Origin: Chryseobacterium flavum
GTDB lineage: Bacteria > Bacteroidota > Bacteroidia > Flavobacteriales > Weeksellaceae
NCBI RefSeq assembly: GCF_003385595.1
Contig: NZ_QNUE01000001.1
Span: 372,001 to 436,000 of the forward strand
DNA length: 64,000 bases
Direction: 5' to 3'
A model generated the notes under the pieces. The model made no database searches. It was given only the letters and a program-made list of their open reading frames with translations, and was not told where the DNA came from. Positions 52,926 through 61,204 of this stretch are shown one piece after another. The number at the start of each line of letters is the position of its first letter. Positions within the stretch are counted from its first letter, which is position 1. The position numbers and the translations under genes are program-made.

Positions 52926-54236
52926 TTAAAGTGTTCCTGTAGATTTCAAAAGGTTGTAATACTGATACAAAACATTGATTTCAGCATTGGCATAATCAAG
53001 TTCTGACTGCAGTTTCTGGTTCTGGGCATCAATCATTTCTGCCTGCACAGCCAGTTGATTCAGATATTTAGCTTCTGTAATCTTATAGTTTTCTTCCGCC
53101 AGTCTTTTAGAATCGTTCAGGATATCAGCTTGTTGAATTGCTTCCTGATATTTTGTATAGGCTGCATTTACTCCCATATCCACATTCTGCTGCACCAGAA
53201 TCATCGCATCATTCGCCTGATTCTTTTGCAACTCTCCTAATTTTACTTTCTCTTTCGTTTTATAAAGGGTATCAATATTGTAACTCAAAGAAATTCCGGT
53301 CTGCCAGCCTCCTGAATACATATCCAGCACAGGATTTCTTGTCGTGATTGGTCTTTGCAGTGTATATCCACCGAATCCGGCGACAGTGGGTGCATTATCC
53401 GTTTTGATGATCTCAATATTCTTATCTGCCACAGCGATGTTCTTTTGAGCCGATTTCAGCAGCGGGTGGCTTTCATGAGCAAGATCTGTATAATAATCTA
53501 TCCCTATTCCGGATTCTTTGTTTTCTAAACTTTCTGTAGGAAGAATCTCGGTGTCAGAAGGTAAACCCAGAGCAATATTCAGATTATAATTAAGGATTTT
53601 TTTATTGTTTGAAAGGGTTAAAATTCCCTGATCCAGATTTTTAATGGCTAATTCTCCACGGATTACTTCATTTCTTGTTACCATCCCCTGCTGATAAAAC
53701 TTCTGGATATTTTTAAGACGTTCCTGGGCCAGTTTTTTGTTATTCTGAAATACTTCTTCCTGATTTTGAATTTTATAGATATCCAGATAATTGGAAATCA
53801 CTAAAAATTTTACATCCTGTTTGTTTTTCTCAAGATCCAGCTCGGAAAGCTGCTCACGAAGTCCTGCCATTTCAATAGACTTATTTACCAATCCTCCTTT
53901 GAAGATCAGCTGGGTTGCCTGTACTGCATATGAACTTCCATAATGAGGCATGGGAACATTTGTAGAATTTGAAAAGTCCTTATCGATTGCTACGGCATCT
54001 CCTAAATAGAACTGGCTTGTAGAAGCCGTGATTGCAGGAAGTTTCTGAAGTTTGGCAACATGTATATTCTGCTTTGCAATATCAATATTCTGTGCAGAAA
54101 CCTTAAGCTGCTGATGATTCCGAACAGCGAGTTCCGCCACCTCACCTGCGGTCATCTGCCTGATCTGTTGTGAAAAAAACAGCGCAGGAAAAGCTGCTAT
54201 CACAAGTGATAGTGCTGTTTTTATTTTCTTTGTCAT
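52926..54236 (-). CDS. TolC-family outer-membrane efflux channel
   Basis: A 436-residue exported channel protein with signal peptide ending ALFFSQ. It has the two repeats of the OEP fold, seen as long amphipathic helices (ELAVRNHQQLKVSAQNIDIA; AEENYKITEAKYLNQLAVQA; QSELDYANAEINVLYQYYNL). It completes the tripartite pump. It is the first gene of the operon and has a consensus promoter in front, downstream of the araC-type regulator gene. Confidence 0.9.
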   Translation of the reverse strand: MTKKIKTALSLVIAAFPALFFSQQIRQMTAGEVAELAVRNHQQLKVSAQNIDIAKQNIHVAKLQKLPAITASTSQFYLGDAVAIDKDFSNSTNVPMPHYGSSYAVQATQLIFKGGLVNKSIEMAGLREQLSELDLEKNKQDVKFLVISNYLDIYKIQNQEEVFQNNKKLAQERLKNIQKFYQQGMVTRNEVIRGELAIKNLDQGILTLSNNKKILNYNLNIALGLPSDTEILPTESLENKESGIGIDYYTDLAHESHPLLKSAQKNIAVADKNIEIIKTDNAPTVAGFGGYTLQRPITTRNPVLDMYSGGWQTGISLSYNIDTLYKTKEKVKLGELQKNQANDAMILVQQNVDMGVNAAYTKYQEAIQQADILNDSKRLAEENYKITEAKYLNQLAVQAEMIDAQNQKLQSELDYANAEINVLYQYYNLLKSTGTL

Positions 54237-54257
54237 TGTACCTTGTTTTTACAGTGG

Positions 54258-54287
54258 CAAAGTTAGGTCAACAACAAAATCAATCAA
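54258..54287 (-). promoter_or_regulatory. Promoter of the tolC-hlyD-mfs operon
   Basis: Minus-strand TTG (54287-54285), a 19-bp spacer and TAACTTTG (54265-54258), an exact Bacteroidota -33/-7 match. It lies 21 bases before the TolC start. A direct repeat and a dyad overlap its upstream edge. Confidence 0.7.
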
Positions 54288-54328
54288 ATGTTTGATTTTT
54301 GGAAAAAGATGTTCAAATGTAAGATTTT
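54284..54328. promoter_or_regulatory. Direct-repeat operator candidate for the AraC-type regulator
   Basis: TCAAATGTTTGATTTT (54284-54299) and TCAAATGTAAGATTTT (54313-54328) agree at 14 of 16 bases and start 29 bp apart, near three helical turns. The first copy overlaps a dyad AATCAAA-TG-TTTGATT (54282-54297) and the -33 element. AraC proteins often bind such repeats. Confidence 0.45.
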
Positions 54329-55172
54329 AGTTTTCGAACTGATGTCTGTACTGTGTAGGGCTTACCTCAAGATGCTTCTTAAAAAAATGAGAAAATGAGT
54401 ATTGATCGCTGAATCCGAGAATAGAGGAAATCTCCGAAACCGGTTTATTGGAAGAGTTTAAGAGCACTTTCGCTTCATTAATCACAATTAAAGCAATGAT
54501 CTGACTTGCAGATTTTCCCGTGATGGTCTTTACTACAGAAGAAAGATGTCTGGTTGTAATTGACTGCCGTTCGGCGTAAAACTCAACAGTTCTTTCAGTA
54601 AGATGATGCTCTGCAAGGTCTGTAAGAAAGACAAATACAATTTCTTCCTGTCTGGACATCTGGTTCATAGAGCTGTTATCCTCCTTGGAAATAATTCCTG
54701 CCATCTGATAGCAGAAAACAGAAAAAAGGTGCTCTACCATTTCCTTCTTATAAAGCATTTCGGTATCAGAATCCAGGATATATTTCAGGAAATTGACACT
54801 TTTCCATACGACTTCCATTTCATCTTCAGGAAAAGGAACTCCTTTATTCATCTGCTGTCTGAAATACCGATAGGTAATCAAACGGTTAAATTTTAAGGAT
54901 AAAGCAGAAATAAATTCTCTTTTATAAGAAACCATTCTCGACTGAAAATCATCAGTTACTCCCACCACTTCATAAATAGTTTGCGGATCGGTTACCATAA
55001 ACATGTTGGCAGAAACTTCCAGATCACTGAAATGCTGGCGAAGCTTTATAGTTCCTGATTTAATAAATATAAATGCAGGATTTTCGGGACGAAACGGTTT
55101 ACCCACAGCTATTCGCTCGAAAATATTCCGTTCCGTAAAAATATCAACGCCAAATTTTTCCAGGGCAGACAT
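54327..55172 (-). CDS. AraC-family transcriptional regulator
   Basis: A 281-residue regulator with an N-terminal cupin-like sensing domain (FGVDIFTERNIFERIAVGKP; FIFIKSGTIKLRQHFSDLEV) and a C-terminal double helix-turn-helix (about 180-281). The second HTH includes SEISSILGFSDQYSFSHFFK and ends in PTQYRHQFEN. It precedes the tolC-hlyD-mfs operon on the same strand by 90 bases and probably controls it. The N-terminal start is backed by a promoter box 4 bases upstream. Confidence 0.92.
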   Translation of the reverse strand: MSALEKFGVDIFTERNIFERIAVGKPFRPENPAFIFIKSGTIKLRQHFSDLEVSANMFMVTDPQTIYEVVGVTDDFQSRMVSYKREFISALSLKFNRLITYRYFRQQMNKGVPFPEDEMEVVWKSVNFLKYILDSDTEMLYKKEMVEHLFSVFCYQMAGIISKEDNSSMNQMSRQEEIVFVFLTDLAEHHLTERTVEFYAERQSITTRHLSSVVKTITGKSASQIIALIVINEAKVLLNSSNKPVSEISSILGFSDQYSFSHFFKKHLEVSPTQYRHQFEN

Positions 55173-55176
55173 AAGA

Positions 55177-55207
55177 CAAATGTAAGCAATCTTATCACTG
55201 ATGACAA
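55177..55207 (-). promoter_or_regulatory. Promoter of the AraC-type regulator gene
   Basis: Minus-strand TTG (55207-55205), a 20-bp spacer and TACATTTG (55184-55177). The box ends 4 bases before the ATG, so the message would be leaderless or nearly so. Confidence 0.65.
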
Positions 55208-55252
55208 AATTTTATTATTTTAGCGATTATCCAATTCCTTATTTATATTGAT

Positions 55253-55726
55253 ATGAGAAAGGTTGACTTATTATTTGCAGAATACAGTAAGAGCCATAGA
55301 AACGCAACCAACAAACTTATTCACTGGATCTGCGTTCCTTTCATCTTCTGGACAATCCTCGGCTTTATATCTCTTATTCCCTCCCCTCATTTTTGTATTT
55401 ACTATTTTGGATGTATCAGCATCACCAGCCTTATTATAGTTTCACTGATCACCTTATTTTATGTAAGACTTTCTTTACTGATCAGTATTATAATGGTTTT
55501 TGCAATGCTTGTTATGGAACATTTTATTTACCTGACCAATGTCAGTATGGAAAAACAGTCATGGATTATCTACCTTTCGATCTTTATTATCACCTGGATA
55601 TTACAGTTTATCGGACATAAAATCGAAAGACAAAAGCCTTCTTTTCTGAAGGATCTGCAATTTTTGCTTATTGGTCCTATCTGGTTATTAAGCTTTATCC
55701 TTAAGAAAACAGGGATCAGATATTAA
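55253..55726 (+). CDS. Mpo1-like (DUF962) membrane protein
   Basis: A 157-residue integral membrane protein of the Mpo1/YGL010w family. In yeast the founding member is an Fe(II) dioxygenase of 2-hydroxy fatty acids in phytosphingosine breakdown. The histidine-bearing motifs are present: YSKSHRNATNKLIHWICVP (11-29), EHFIY (about 89) and FIGHKIERQKPSFLKDLQFL (about 118-137). Chryseobacterium and relatives make sphingolipids, so a similar role is plausible but not shown. Its stop overlaps that of the converging DUF2891 gene. Confidence 0.85.
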   Translation: MRKVDLLFAEYSKSHRNATNKLIHWICVPFIFWTILGFISLIPSPHFCIYYFGCISITSLIIVSLITLFYVRLSLLISIIMVFAMLVMEHFIYLTNVSMEKQSWIIYLSIFIITWILQFIGHKIERQKPSFLKDLQFLLIGPIWLLSFILKKTGIRY

Positions 55727-56790
55727 TCTTCCAGTGCATAAACCGCAAAACTGGCCAGCCAATGATCTCCTCCGTAATTTCCCTGGAAAAGCAGCGGCAA
55801 ACCGTTAGCCAGGAATACATCTGCCTTCTTCCTGAAGCTTTTCTTCAGCGGATGATTGGCAGGAAGGGCATTTGAAATCCCTTTCATACACCATGCCTTG
55901 GAAAAAGACAATCCCACCAGGTGAACCGTCTGATAATCGCTCAGATCACTTACCACCGGAATTTTTTCAATATTCTCCAGACTTCTTTTTTCGTAGAAAG
56001 CATTCAGCCATTGCACAAATTCTTTCTGAGGAAGGACTCTACGCATCAGATCTGCAATTTCAAGGCTTGGCGAAAAGAAATCCGATCCGTCCGGCTCCAG
56101 ATATGCAGGTGTTTTCTGGTCCTTTAAGTAAAAATATTTAGCTTTTTCTATCAGTTGATTTTCGAACTCTTTATCTTTATTAGCTCTTGCCCAATCTATA
56201 GCAAAAGCCATAGCAAATGCGGTATTCGGATGAACTCCGGTTCTGTTGGGATAGGTTTGTTTTGGAAGATACGTTTTCCAGGATTTGAGGATCTGATCTG
56301 TTAATGGTTTCAGACTCTGGTGCCATGTTTTAGCTTTCGGATGATCCCAGTTGGTGAGTTCTTCATCCAGTTTTAATATCCACGCCCAGCCGTAAGTTCT
56401 TTCGAAAGTTCCTGTCAGCTGATATTTTGTAAAATAGTCTGCCTCTGTCTGCAGCTTATCTTTCTGAAATGATTCATCCAGAATTTTTTCAATCTCCTTA
56501 GCATTGGAGAGATTGGGTTTTGTTTTCAAAAGTCTTGTCAGCATCCAATGTCCGTGAACGGAGCTATGCCAGTCGAAACATCCATAAAAACTGGGATGGA
56601 GATCTTTCGGTGTCAAAGGAACTTCGCCTGCATTATTGATGATATGCGCCGTTTTATTAGGATATTCCTGATTGATGCAGTGAAGGGGTTTATCGGAAAG
56701 CTTCATTGCCATTTCGTCTGTAAGTTTCGGAGCTTCCTGGGCATACATCAGCAATGGAGAAAACACAAATGCTAAAAGACTTTTTTTCAT
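55723..56790 (-). CDS. DUF2891 family exported protein
   Basis: A 355-residue protein with an N-terminal signal peptide (MKKSLLAFVFSPLLMYAQEA). Its family hallmarks include LHPSFYGCFDWHSSVHGHWM (about 62-81), ILKSWKTYLPKQTYPNRTGVHPNTAFAMAFA and DGSDFFSPSLEIADLMRRVL. The alternating helices suggest an alpha/alpha toroid. No function is established for the family as far as I know. The stop codons of this gene and of the Mpo1-like gene share bases (a TTAA junction), a tight convergent arrangement. Confidence 0.85.
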   Translation of the reverse strand: MKKSLLAFVFSPLLMYAQEAPKLTDEMAMKLSDKPLHCINQEYPNKTAHIINNAGEVPLTPKDLHPSFYGCFDWHSSVHGHWMLTRLLKTKPNLSNAKEIEKILDESFQKDKLQTEADYFTKYQLTGTFERTYGWAWILKLDEELTNWDHPKAKTWHQSLKPLTDQILKSWKTYLPKQTYPNRTGVHPNTAFAMAFAIDWARANKDKEFENQLIEKAKYFYLKDQKTPAYLEPDGSDFFSPSLEIADLMRRVLPQKEFVQWLNAFYEKRSLENIEKIPVVSDLSDYQTVHLVGLSFSKAWCMKGISNALPANHPLKKSFRKKADVFLANGLPLLFQGNYGGDHWLASFAVYALED

Positions 56791-56925
56791 GTATTAAAAA
56801 TAAAGATAATTCAAACTCCATACAACTTTTAGAGAGATTAATGCATCTTTAAGGTATATAAGCCTTACTTCCAAATTTTAAAACATTTCAAGCATACTTT
56901 TTGCTAATACTTAAAAAAACTATTC

Positions 56926-57780
56926 ATGGGAAAATTAATTTTACCTCTATTCTTTCTTGTTTTTATTAATTGCAGTAACCCGGGAGCTGATAAACAACCG
57001 CTAAATGCTGACCTGATGGAAGCTATTGCATCTAAAAATGAGTTACCTCCACCTCCGGCCGAAGTTTCAAAAATATCTTCAACATCAGCTATAAGGGCAC
57101 AAAAAAATACCGATACCATTTCCAGAAAAATAATTAAAAACGGGGAAATGCGAATTCAGGTGGGAGAAATCAAAAAAGCACAGAATCAGGTCAATGATAT
57201 CATAAAAAAGAATCAGGCTTACATTGAGAAAGAACAATTTCAAAATACAGATATGGATGATAATCTGAATCTGACAATCCGGGTTCCGCATAAAAATTTT
57301 GATGCGCTCATTAATTCATTTTCAGATGGGATTGGGTCGGTTCTTTCAAAAAACATTTCATCCAATGATGTCACTGAAGAATATACTGATGTTTCCATAA
57401 AACTGGCCAATAAAAAAATTTATCTGGAAAAATATCGTGATATGCTTAAGAGTGCCGCCACTACAAAAGACATTTTAGAAATCCAGGAGAATATCCGTGA
57501 ACTGGAAGATGAGATTGACGTTGCTGAAGGCAGGCTCCGCTTTATTGATGACCGGGTAAATTACAGTACATTACAATTAAGCTTATACAAAGAAAAAATA
57601 AGAAGTTCAGCAACTTCCAAAATAGGCTTTGGAAGCAGATTTATTGATTCCCTCACAGAAGGCTGGAACAGCTTTGTAAGCTTTTTACTTGGTATGATCT
57701 CCCTGTGGCCTTTCTTTTTGTTAATTCCATTTATTGTTTTTCTATGGAGGAAATGGAAGTCGCACAAAAAGAAAGCTTAA
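56926..57780 (+). CDS. DUF4349 family lipoprotein
   Basis: A 284-residue lipoprotein with signal peptide ending FINCSNPG. A DUF4349 domain follows (about 65-225), with the beta start RKIIKNGEMRIQVGEIKKAQ, a central EYTDVSIKLANKKIYLEKYR and a coiled coil (ILEIQENIRELEDEIDVAEG). One C-terminal membrane helix (WPFFLLIPFIVFLWRKW) ends the protein. Family members are envelope proteins of uncertain role. Nothing in the neighbourhood gives a clear partner. Confidence 0.85.
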   Translation: MGKLILPLFFLVFINCSNPGADKQPLNADLMEAIASKNELPPPPAEVSKISSTSAIRAQKNTDTISRKIIKNGEMRIQVGEIKKAQNQVNDIIKKNQAYIEKEQFQNTDMDDNLNLTIRVPHKNFDALINSFSDGIGSVLSKNISSNDVTEEYTDVSIKLANKKIYLEKYRDMLKSAATTKDILEIQENIRELEDEIDVAEGRLRFIDDRVNYSTLQLSLYKEKIRSSATSKIGFGSRFIDSLTEGWNSFVSFLLGMISLWPFFLLIPFIVFLWRKWKSHKKKA

Positions 57781-57813
57781 ACATAAAACAGACTTCAAAT
57801 AATTTTATATAAA

Positions 57814-57841
57814 AATCCGGGCATTTGCGGATGTCCGGATT
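57814..57841. terminator. Terminator between the converging genes at 57.8 kb
   Basis: AATCCGGGCAT and ATGTCCGGATT form an 11-bp stem (one wobble) with a 6-base loop. The minus strand has a T-run (GGATTTTTAT), and the plus-strand DUF4349 gene ends 33 bases before it. Confidence 0.75.
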
Positions 57842-57861
57842 CTTACTGCATTATCATTCAT

Positions 57862-58239
57862 TTAAATCTTAAAATGATCTTTAATGGTTTCCAAAACTTT
57901 TTCCTCAGACATTTGCTGAGAGGTTCCTAGTGTAACTTTCAGATCTCTGAACTGTGCCGTATCGTGAAGAAAATGTTTTAGTTCTTCCTGTGTAACACCA
58001 GGACCTGTAATGTAGAGTTCCTGGGTATTGGTCAATAAATGTTCAACTTCTTTAAAAAACTTATTCCTGTTTGTGATTTCAGCATTGTTTCCTGCATTTT
58101 CACTGGAATTACCATGCTGTATTTCAGCTTTTACAGGTTTACACAGATAAAATTCAGAAACATTTTGTGCATCATGATTTTTTGCAACAATAGCTTTCTC
58201 CGTATCAATCCATATTCCTGCTAATTTTTTATCAGACAT
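57862..58239 (-). CDS. Small protein resembling the eRF1/Pelota C-terminal domain
   Basis: A 125-residue cytoplasmic protein. The N-terminal strand KLAGIWIDTEKAIVA and the later HLLTNTQELYITGPGVTQEE plus FRDLKVTLGTSQQMSEEKVL follow the alpha/beta pattern of the third domain of eRF1/Pelota-type proteins, known in bacteria as baeRF-like. The middle (about 35-55) is low-complexity, rich in Asn, Glu and Ser. A link to ribosomes is only suggested by this resemblance. It stands alone between a terminator and the methyltransferase gene. Confidence 0.6.
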   Translation of the reverse strand: MSDKKLAGIWIDTEKAIVAKNHDAQNVSEFYLCKPVKAEIQHGNSSENAGNNAEITNRNKFFKEVEHLLTNTQELYITGPGVTQEELKHFLHDTAQFRDLKVTLGTSQQMSEEKVLETIKDHFKI

Positions 58240-58335
58240 GATTTATTTTTTTAAGGTTATGTACTGTAAAAAACAAGAATGGTGCAAATAGCACGTTAAC
58301 AGGTGTTAAATGTATTTTTAAACAAATACTGTTAT

Positions 58336-59034
58336 TTATTTTCCAAGTACGAATACTGCAGGAATTTTATGAAGTTCAGGCTTTTGCTTCTGCCACTCCT
58401 TTATTGTTTTGGTTTTAATAAACTCATGTTCCGGATCATTGATATTGGCAGCAATACATAATCTGGTATTGGGTGATAAAAATTTCACCAGATCATCAAA
58501 TAGTTGGTTATTTCTGTAAGGGGTTTCCATAAATATCTGGGAATAGCCCGTTTTCTGGACAAGGCTTTCCAGATATAGAATCTGCTTCTTTTTTTCACCT
58601 TTATCAATAGGAAGATATCCGTGAAAAGTAAATTCCTGTCCGTTAAATCCACTGGAAATCAAAGCTAAAATAATAGAAGAAGGCCCTGAAACCGGAATCA
58701 CCCTGATATTTTTTTCATGGCACCATTTTACGATCAGGTTTCCGGGATCGGCAATACAGGGAAGACCTGCTTCTGATAACAGCCCGAAGTCCTGTCCTTT
58801 AAGCATCAGTTCCTGAGCCTCTTTGATATCTGCACTTTCCGTGTATTTATCTAACAGAAATAACTTCAGATCGGCCTGCTTTTTGTCAGGAGCAAAAAAT
58901 TTAACAACCTTTCTTGCTGTTTTTTCATTCTCTACAAAAAAATAATCCGTCTGCATAATATAATCCCTCAGGACAGGCGAAAAATGAGTTACAGGGGTGT
59001 TTTCTGATAAATAAGCGGGTAGTAAAAAAAGCAT
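58336..59034 (-). CDS. Tetrapyrrole-methylase-fold SAM methyltransferase (RsmI-related)
   Basis: A 232-residue methyltransferase of the RsmI-like type, which in relatives methylates 16S rRNA C1402. The fold's signatures are visible: MLFLLPAYLSENTP, YFFVENEKTARKVVKFFA, DFGLLSEAGLPCIADPGNLI, VIPVSGPSSIILALISSGF and IFMETPYRNNQLFDDL. RsmI normally has a longer C-terminal region and a different N-terminus, so this looks like a shorter paralogue common in Bacteroidota. It is 24 bases after the phosphatase gene and probably cotranscribed with it. Confidence 0.82.
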   Translation of the reverse strand: MLFLLPAYLSENTPVTHFSPVLRDYIMQTDYFFVENEKTARKVVKFFAPDKKQADLKLFLLDKYTESADIKEAQELMLKGQDFGLLSEAGLPCIADPGNLIVKWCHEKNIRVIPVSGPSSIILALISSGFNGQEFTFHGYLPIDKGEKKKQILYLESLVQKTGYSQIFMETPYRNNQLFDDLVKFLSPNTRLCIAANINDPEHEFIKTKTIKEWQKQKPELHKIPAVFVLGK

Positions 59035-59058
59035 GGATAAGGATTATAATGGGTTAAG

Positions 59059-59517
59059 TTATAAATTATGGGTCTTTAAACGGTCAGCAATGACTTCACA
59101 GCCTTTTTCCAATAATTGGAAAACTTTCTCAAAGTCTTTCATATCACCCCAATAGGGGTCGGGAACCTCTGCATTTCTATGATCTCCGGAAGCTTCTAAA
59201 AACAATGATATCTTCTGACGTTGCTGCTCATTTTCAGCTTTGGAAATAACATCTTCATATACATCAATATCCATACAATAAATCTTATCAAATGTTTCAA
59301 AATCATTTCTGGTGATTGGTCTGGATCTTTGTTGGGAGATATCTATATCATGGTTTGCAGCAGTTCTCACTGCTCTCTTATCAGGATGCTCACCTTCATG
59401 CAGAGAAATTGTTCCGGCTGAATCTACAACAAAATCATCAGGGACTTTGGTTTTCATAATGTCTTCGGCTAACGGGCTCCTGCATATATTCCCCAAACAA
59501 ACCATTAATATTTTCAT
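59059..59517 (-). CDS. Low-molecular-weight protein-tyrosine phosphatase
   Basis: A 152-residue phosphatase. The catalytic P-loop C-X5-R is Cys7-Arg13 in VCLGNICRSP, and the general acid is Asp120 in VPDPYWGD. Such enzymes dephosphorylate tyrosine kinases of capsule synthesis or arsenate-related substrates; the target is unknown here. The start at 59517 is chosen because it puts the P-loop seven residues in, as usual; an ATG 22 codons upstream is unlikely. It precedes the methyltransferase in a short operon. Confidence 0.92.
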   Translation of the reverse strand: MKILMVCLGNICRSPLAEDIMKTKVPDDFVVDSAGTISLHEGEHPDKRAVRTAANHDIDISQQRSRPITRNDFETFDKIYCMDIDVYEDVISKAENEQQRQKISLFLEASGDHRNAEVPDPYWGDMKDFEKVFQLLEKGCEVIADRLKTHNL

Positions 59518-59612
59518 ATGCTCTTTGATCAGTCTTATATTAACAAATCTAAATAAAAAATGAAGAATAAAGCTATTCTCCATTTTTATTATTTCAACTA
59601 AATTATTATTTT

Positions 59613-61067
59613 CTATTGTTTAATTCTTTCTGTAAGATCCTTCACGTACTTTTTAACTTCTTTGTCTATTTTTGACACGTCTTTAATAGTATCGCAGGCA
59701 TACATTACAGTAGAATGGTCTTTACCTCCCATTTCTTCCCCAATTTTGCTAAAGGTAGAATTGGTGAATTCTTTTGAGAAATACATTGCCAGCTGTCTCG
59801 GAAGGGCAATTTCTCTTTTTCTTGTTTTGGATAAAAGCTGTTCTTTTTTGATTCCGAAATAATCGCAAACCACTTCCTGAATGTAAGGGATATTGATCAC
59901 TTTCTTCTGGTTGGCAGCAATCCTGTTGATCGTTTCTTTTAACAACTCTAAGCTCAGATCCGTTTTATAAATTGTAGAATAAGCAATTACGGAGTTAATA
60001 ATCCCGATCAGCTCCCTAACATTGGTTTTAGCTTCAGAAGCAAGGAATTCCAGCATATCGTCAGGAAGAACAATTCCGTCTCTGCTTAATTTATTTTCAA
60101 TAATTCTCTTACGGGTTGTTAAATCCGGAGATTTAATTTCGGCAGACAGTCCCCATTTGAAACGGGAAACAATTCTGTCCTGAATATCCATAATATCAGC
60201 CGGAGCTTTATCAGAAGTCAGGATAATCTGCTTTCCGTTCTGATGCAGATGATCAAAAATATGGAAGAAGCTATCCTGTGTCGCTGACTTTCCTGATAAG
60301 AACTGAATATCATCAATGATCAATACATCTACCATCTGGTAGAAATTGGCAAATTCAGTCTGCTTATGAGCTTTTGCCGCAGAAATAAATTGCTGGATAA
60401 ATTTCTCTGATGACAGGTAAAGAACAACTTTATCAGGAAACTGGTTTTTTACTTCAAGTCCTACCGCCTGTCCCAGGTGTGTCTTTCCTACTCCATAGCC
60501 TCCATAAAGGAACAAAGGATTGAAAGCTGTTGCTCCCGGTCTTTTGGCAATTGATCTGGCTACAGTAGCCGCAAATTTGTTACTCTCTCCCTCCACATAA
60601 TTATCAAAAGAGAAATCTGCCTTAAGATTGGAATCTATATTTACCTTTTTAATTCCGGGAACCACAAAAGGGTTTACAATATTTGAAGAAAATCCTTGTG
60701 GCATCGTTTCCTGCACTTTTGGAGTCGGAACACTTTTCCCCTTCATATTCATGGTAACAGGTTTCTCTACACCACTGGGTCTGTTTTCCATTACTGAATA
60801 CCATAATTTCACTCCTTTTCCGATATTTTTTTTCAGGGCTGCAGAAAGAAGTGATAAATAATTATCTTCTATATATTCTTTATAGAAGTCACTGGGCACA
60901 ATTAATGTAAGGTTGTTATCAACCAGCGAAAGCGGTTGAACTTTATCAAATAACAGGTCGAAAGATTTCTCAAGCTTTTTCAAATCAGAATCATCCTCAG
61001 CCGCGTTTAAATTGTCACGCATAAACTGAAGACACCTCTGCCATATCATCATTAAATTTTCATCCAT
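59613..61067 (-). CDS. dnaA: Chromosomal replication initiator protein DnaA
   Basis: Initiates replication by binding DnaA boxes and melting the origin. The 484-residue protein has domain I (1 to about 90, MDENLMMIWQRCLQFM), a short linker domain II, and the AAA+ domain III with Walker A GGYGVGKTH (189-197) and Walker B IIDDIQFL. Domain IV carries the DnaA signature GGKDHSTVMYACDTI near the C-terminus. Complete and of normal size. I see no DnaA boxes (TTATNCACA) in the upstream spacer 61068-61204, so the origin is probably not here. A near-consensus minus-strand GACCTTTG box lies at 61118-61125. Confidence 0.98.
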   Translation of the reverse strand: MDENLMMIWQRCLQFMRDNLNAAEDDSDLKKLEKSFDLLFDKVQPLSLVDNNLTLIVPSDFYKEYIEDNYLSLLSAALKKNIGKGVKLWYSVMENRPSGVEKPVTMNMKGKSVPTPKVQETMPQGFSSNIVNPFVVPGIKKVNIDSNLKADFSFDNYVEGESNKFAATVARSIAKRPGATAFNPLFLYGGYGVGKTHLGQAVGLEVKNQFPDKVVLYLSSEKFIQQFISAAKAHKQTEFANFYQMVDVLIIDDIQFLSGKSATQDSFFHIFDHLHQNGKQIILTSDKAPADIMDIQDRIVSRFKWGLSAEIKSPDLTTRKRIIENKLSRDGIVLPDDMLEFLASEAKTNVRELIGIINSVIAYSTIYKTDLSLELLKETINRIAANQKKVINIPYIQEVVCDYFGIKKEQLLSKTRKREIALPRQLAMYFSKEFTNSTFSKIGEEMGGKDHSTVMYACDTIKDVSKIDKEVKKYVKDLTERIKQ

Positions 61068-61150
61068 ATTTGGGCCCCGATTAGTTGTTTGTTAGTAATG
61101 TTTTTTAGAAGGACGACAAAGGTCCAATATTTTCTTTTTAAAAAAAAATA

Positions 61151-61182
61151 TTGCAGGTATTGATTATTTAAAAATATATTTG
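61151..61182 (+). promoter_or_regulatory. Promoter of the thioesterase gene
   Basis: TTG (61151-61153), a 21-bp spacer and TATATTTG (61175-61182). The box ends 22 bases before the ATG at 61205, which speaks against a start at the ATG 61184 only 1 base after the box. Confidence 0.55.
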
Positions 61183-61204
61183 TATGTATAATTTAACACA
61201 TAAA

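Noticed and set aside
46774..54236. Siderophore biosynthesis cluster around the receptor and efflux genes
   Set aside because: Only uptake and efflux components are present; no NRPS or NIS synthetase gene lies in the window.
61068..61204. Replication origin next to dnaA
   Set aside because: No TTATNCACA-like DnaA boxes or AT-rich 13-mers were found in the spacer. In Bacteroidota the origin is often away from dnaA.
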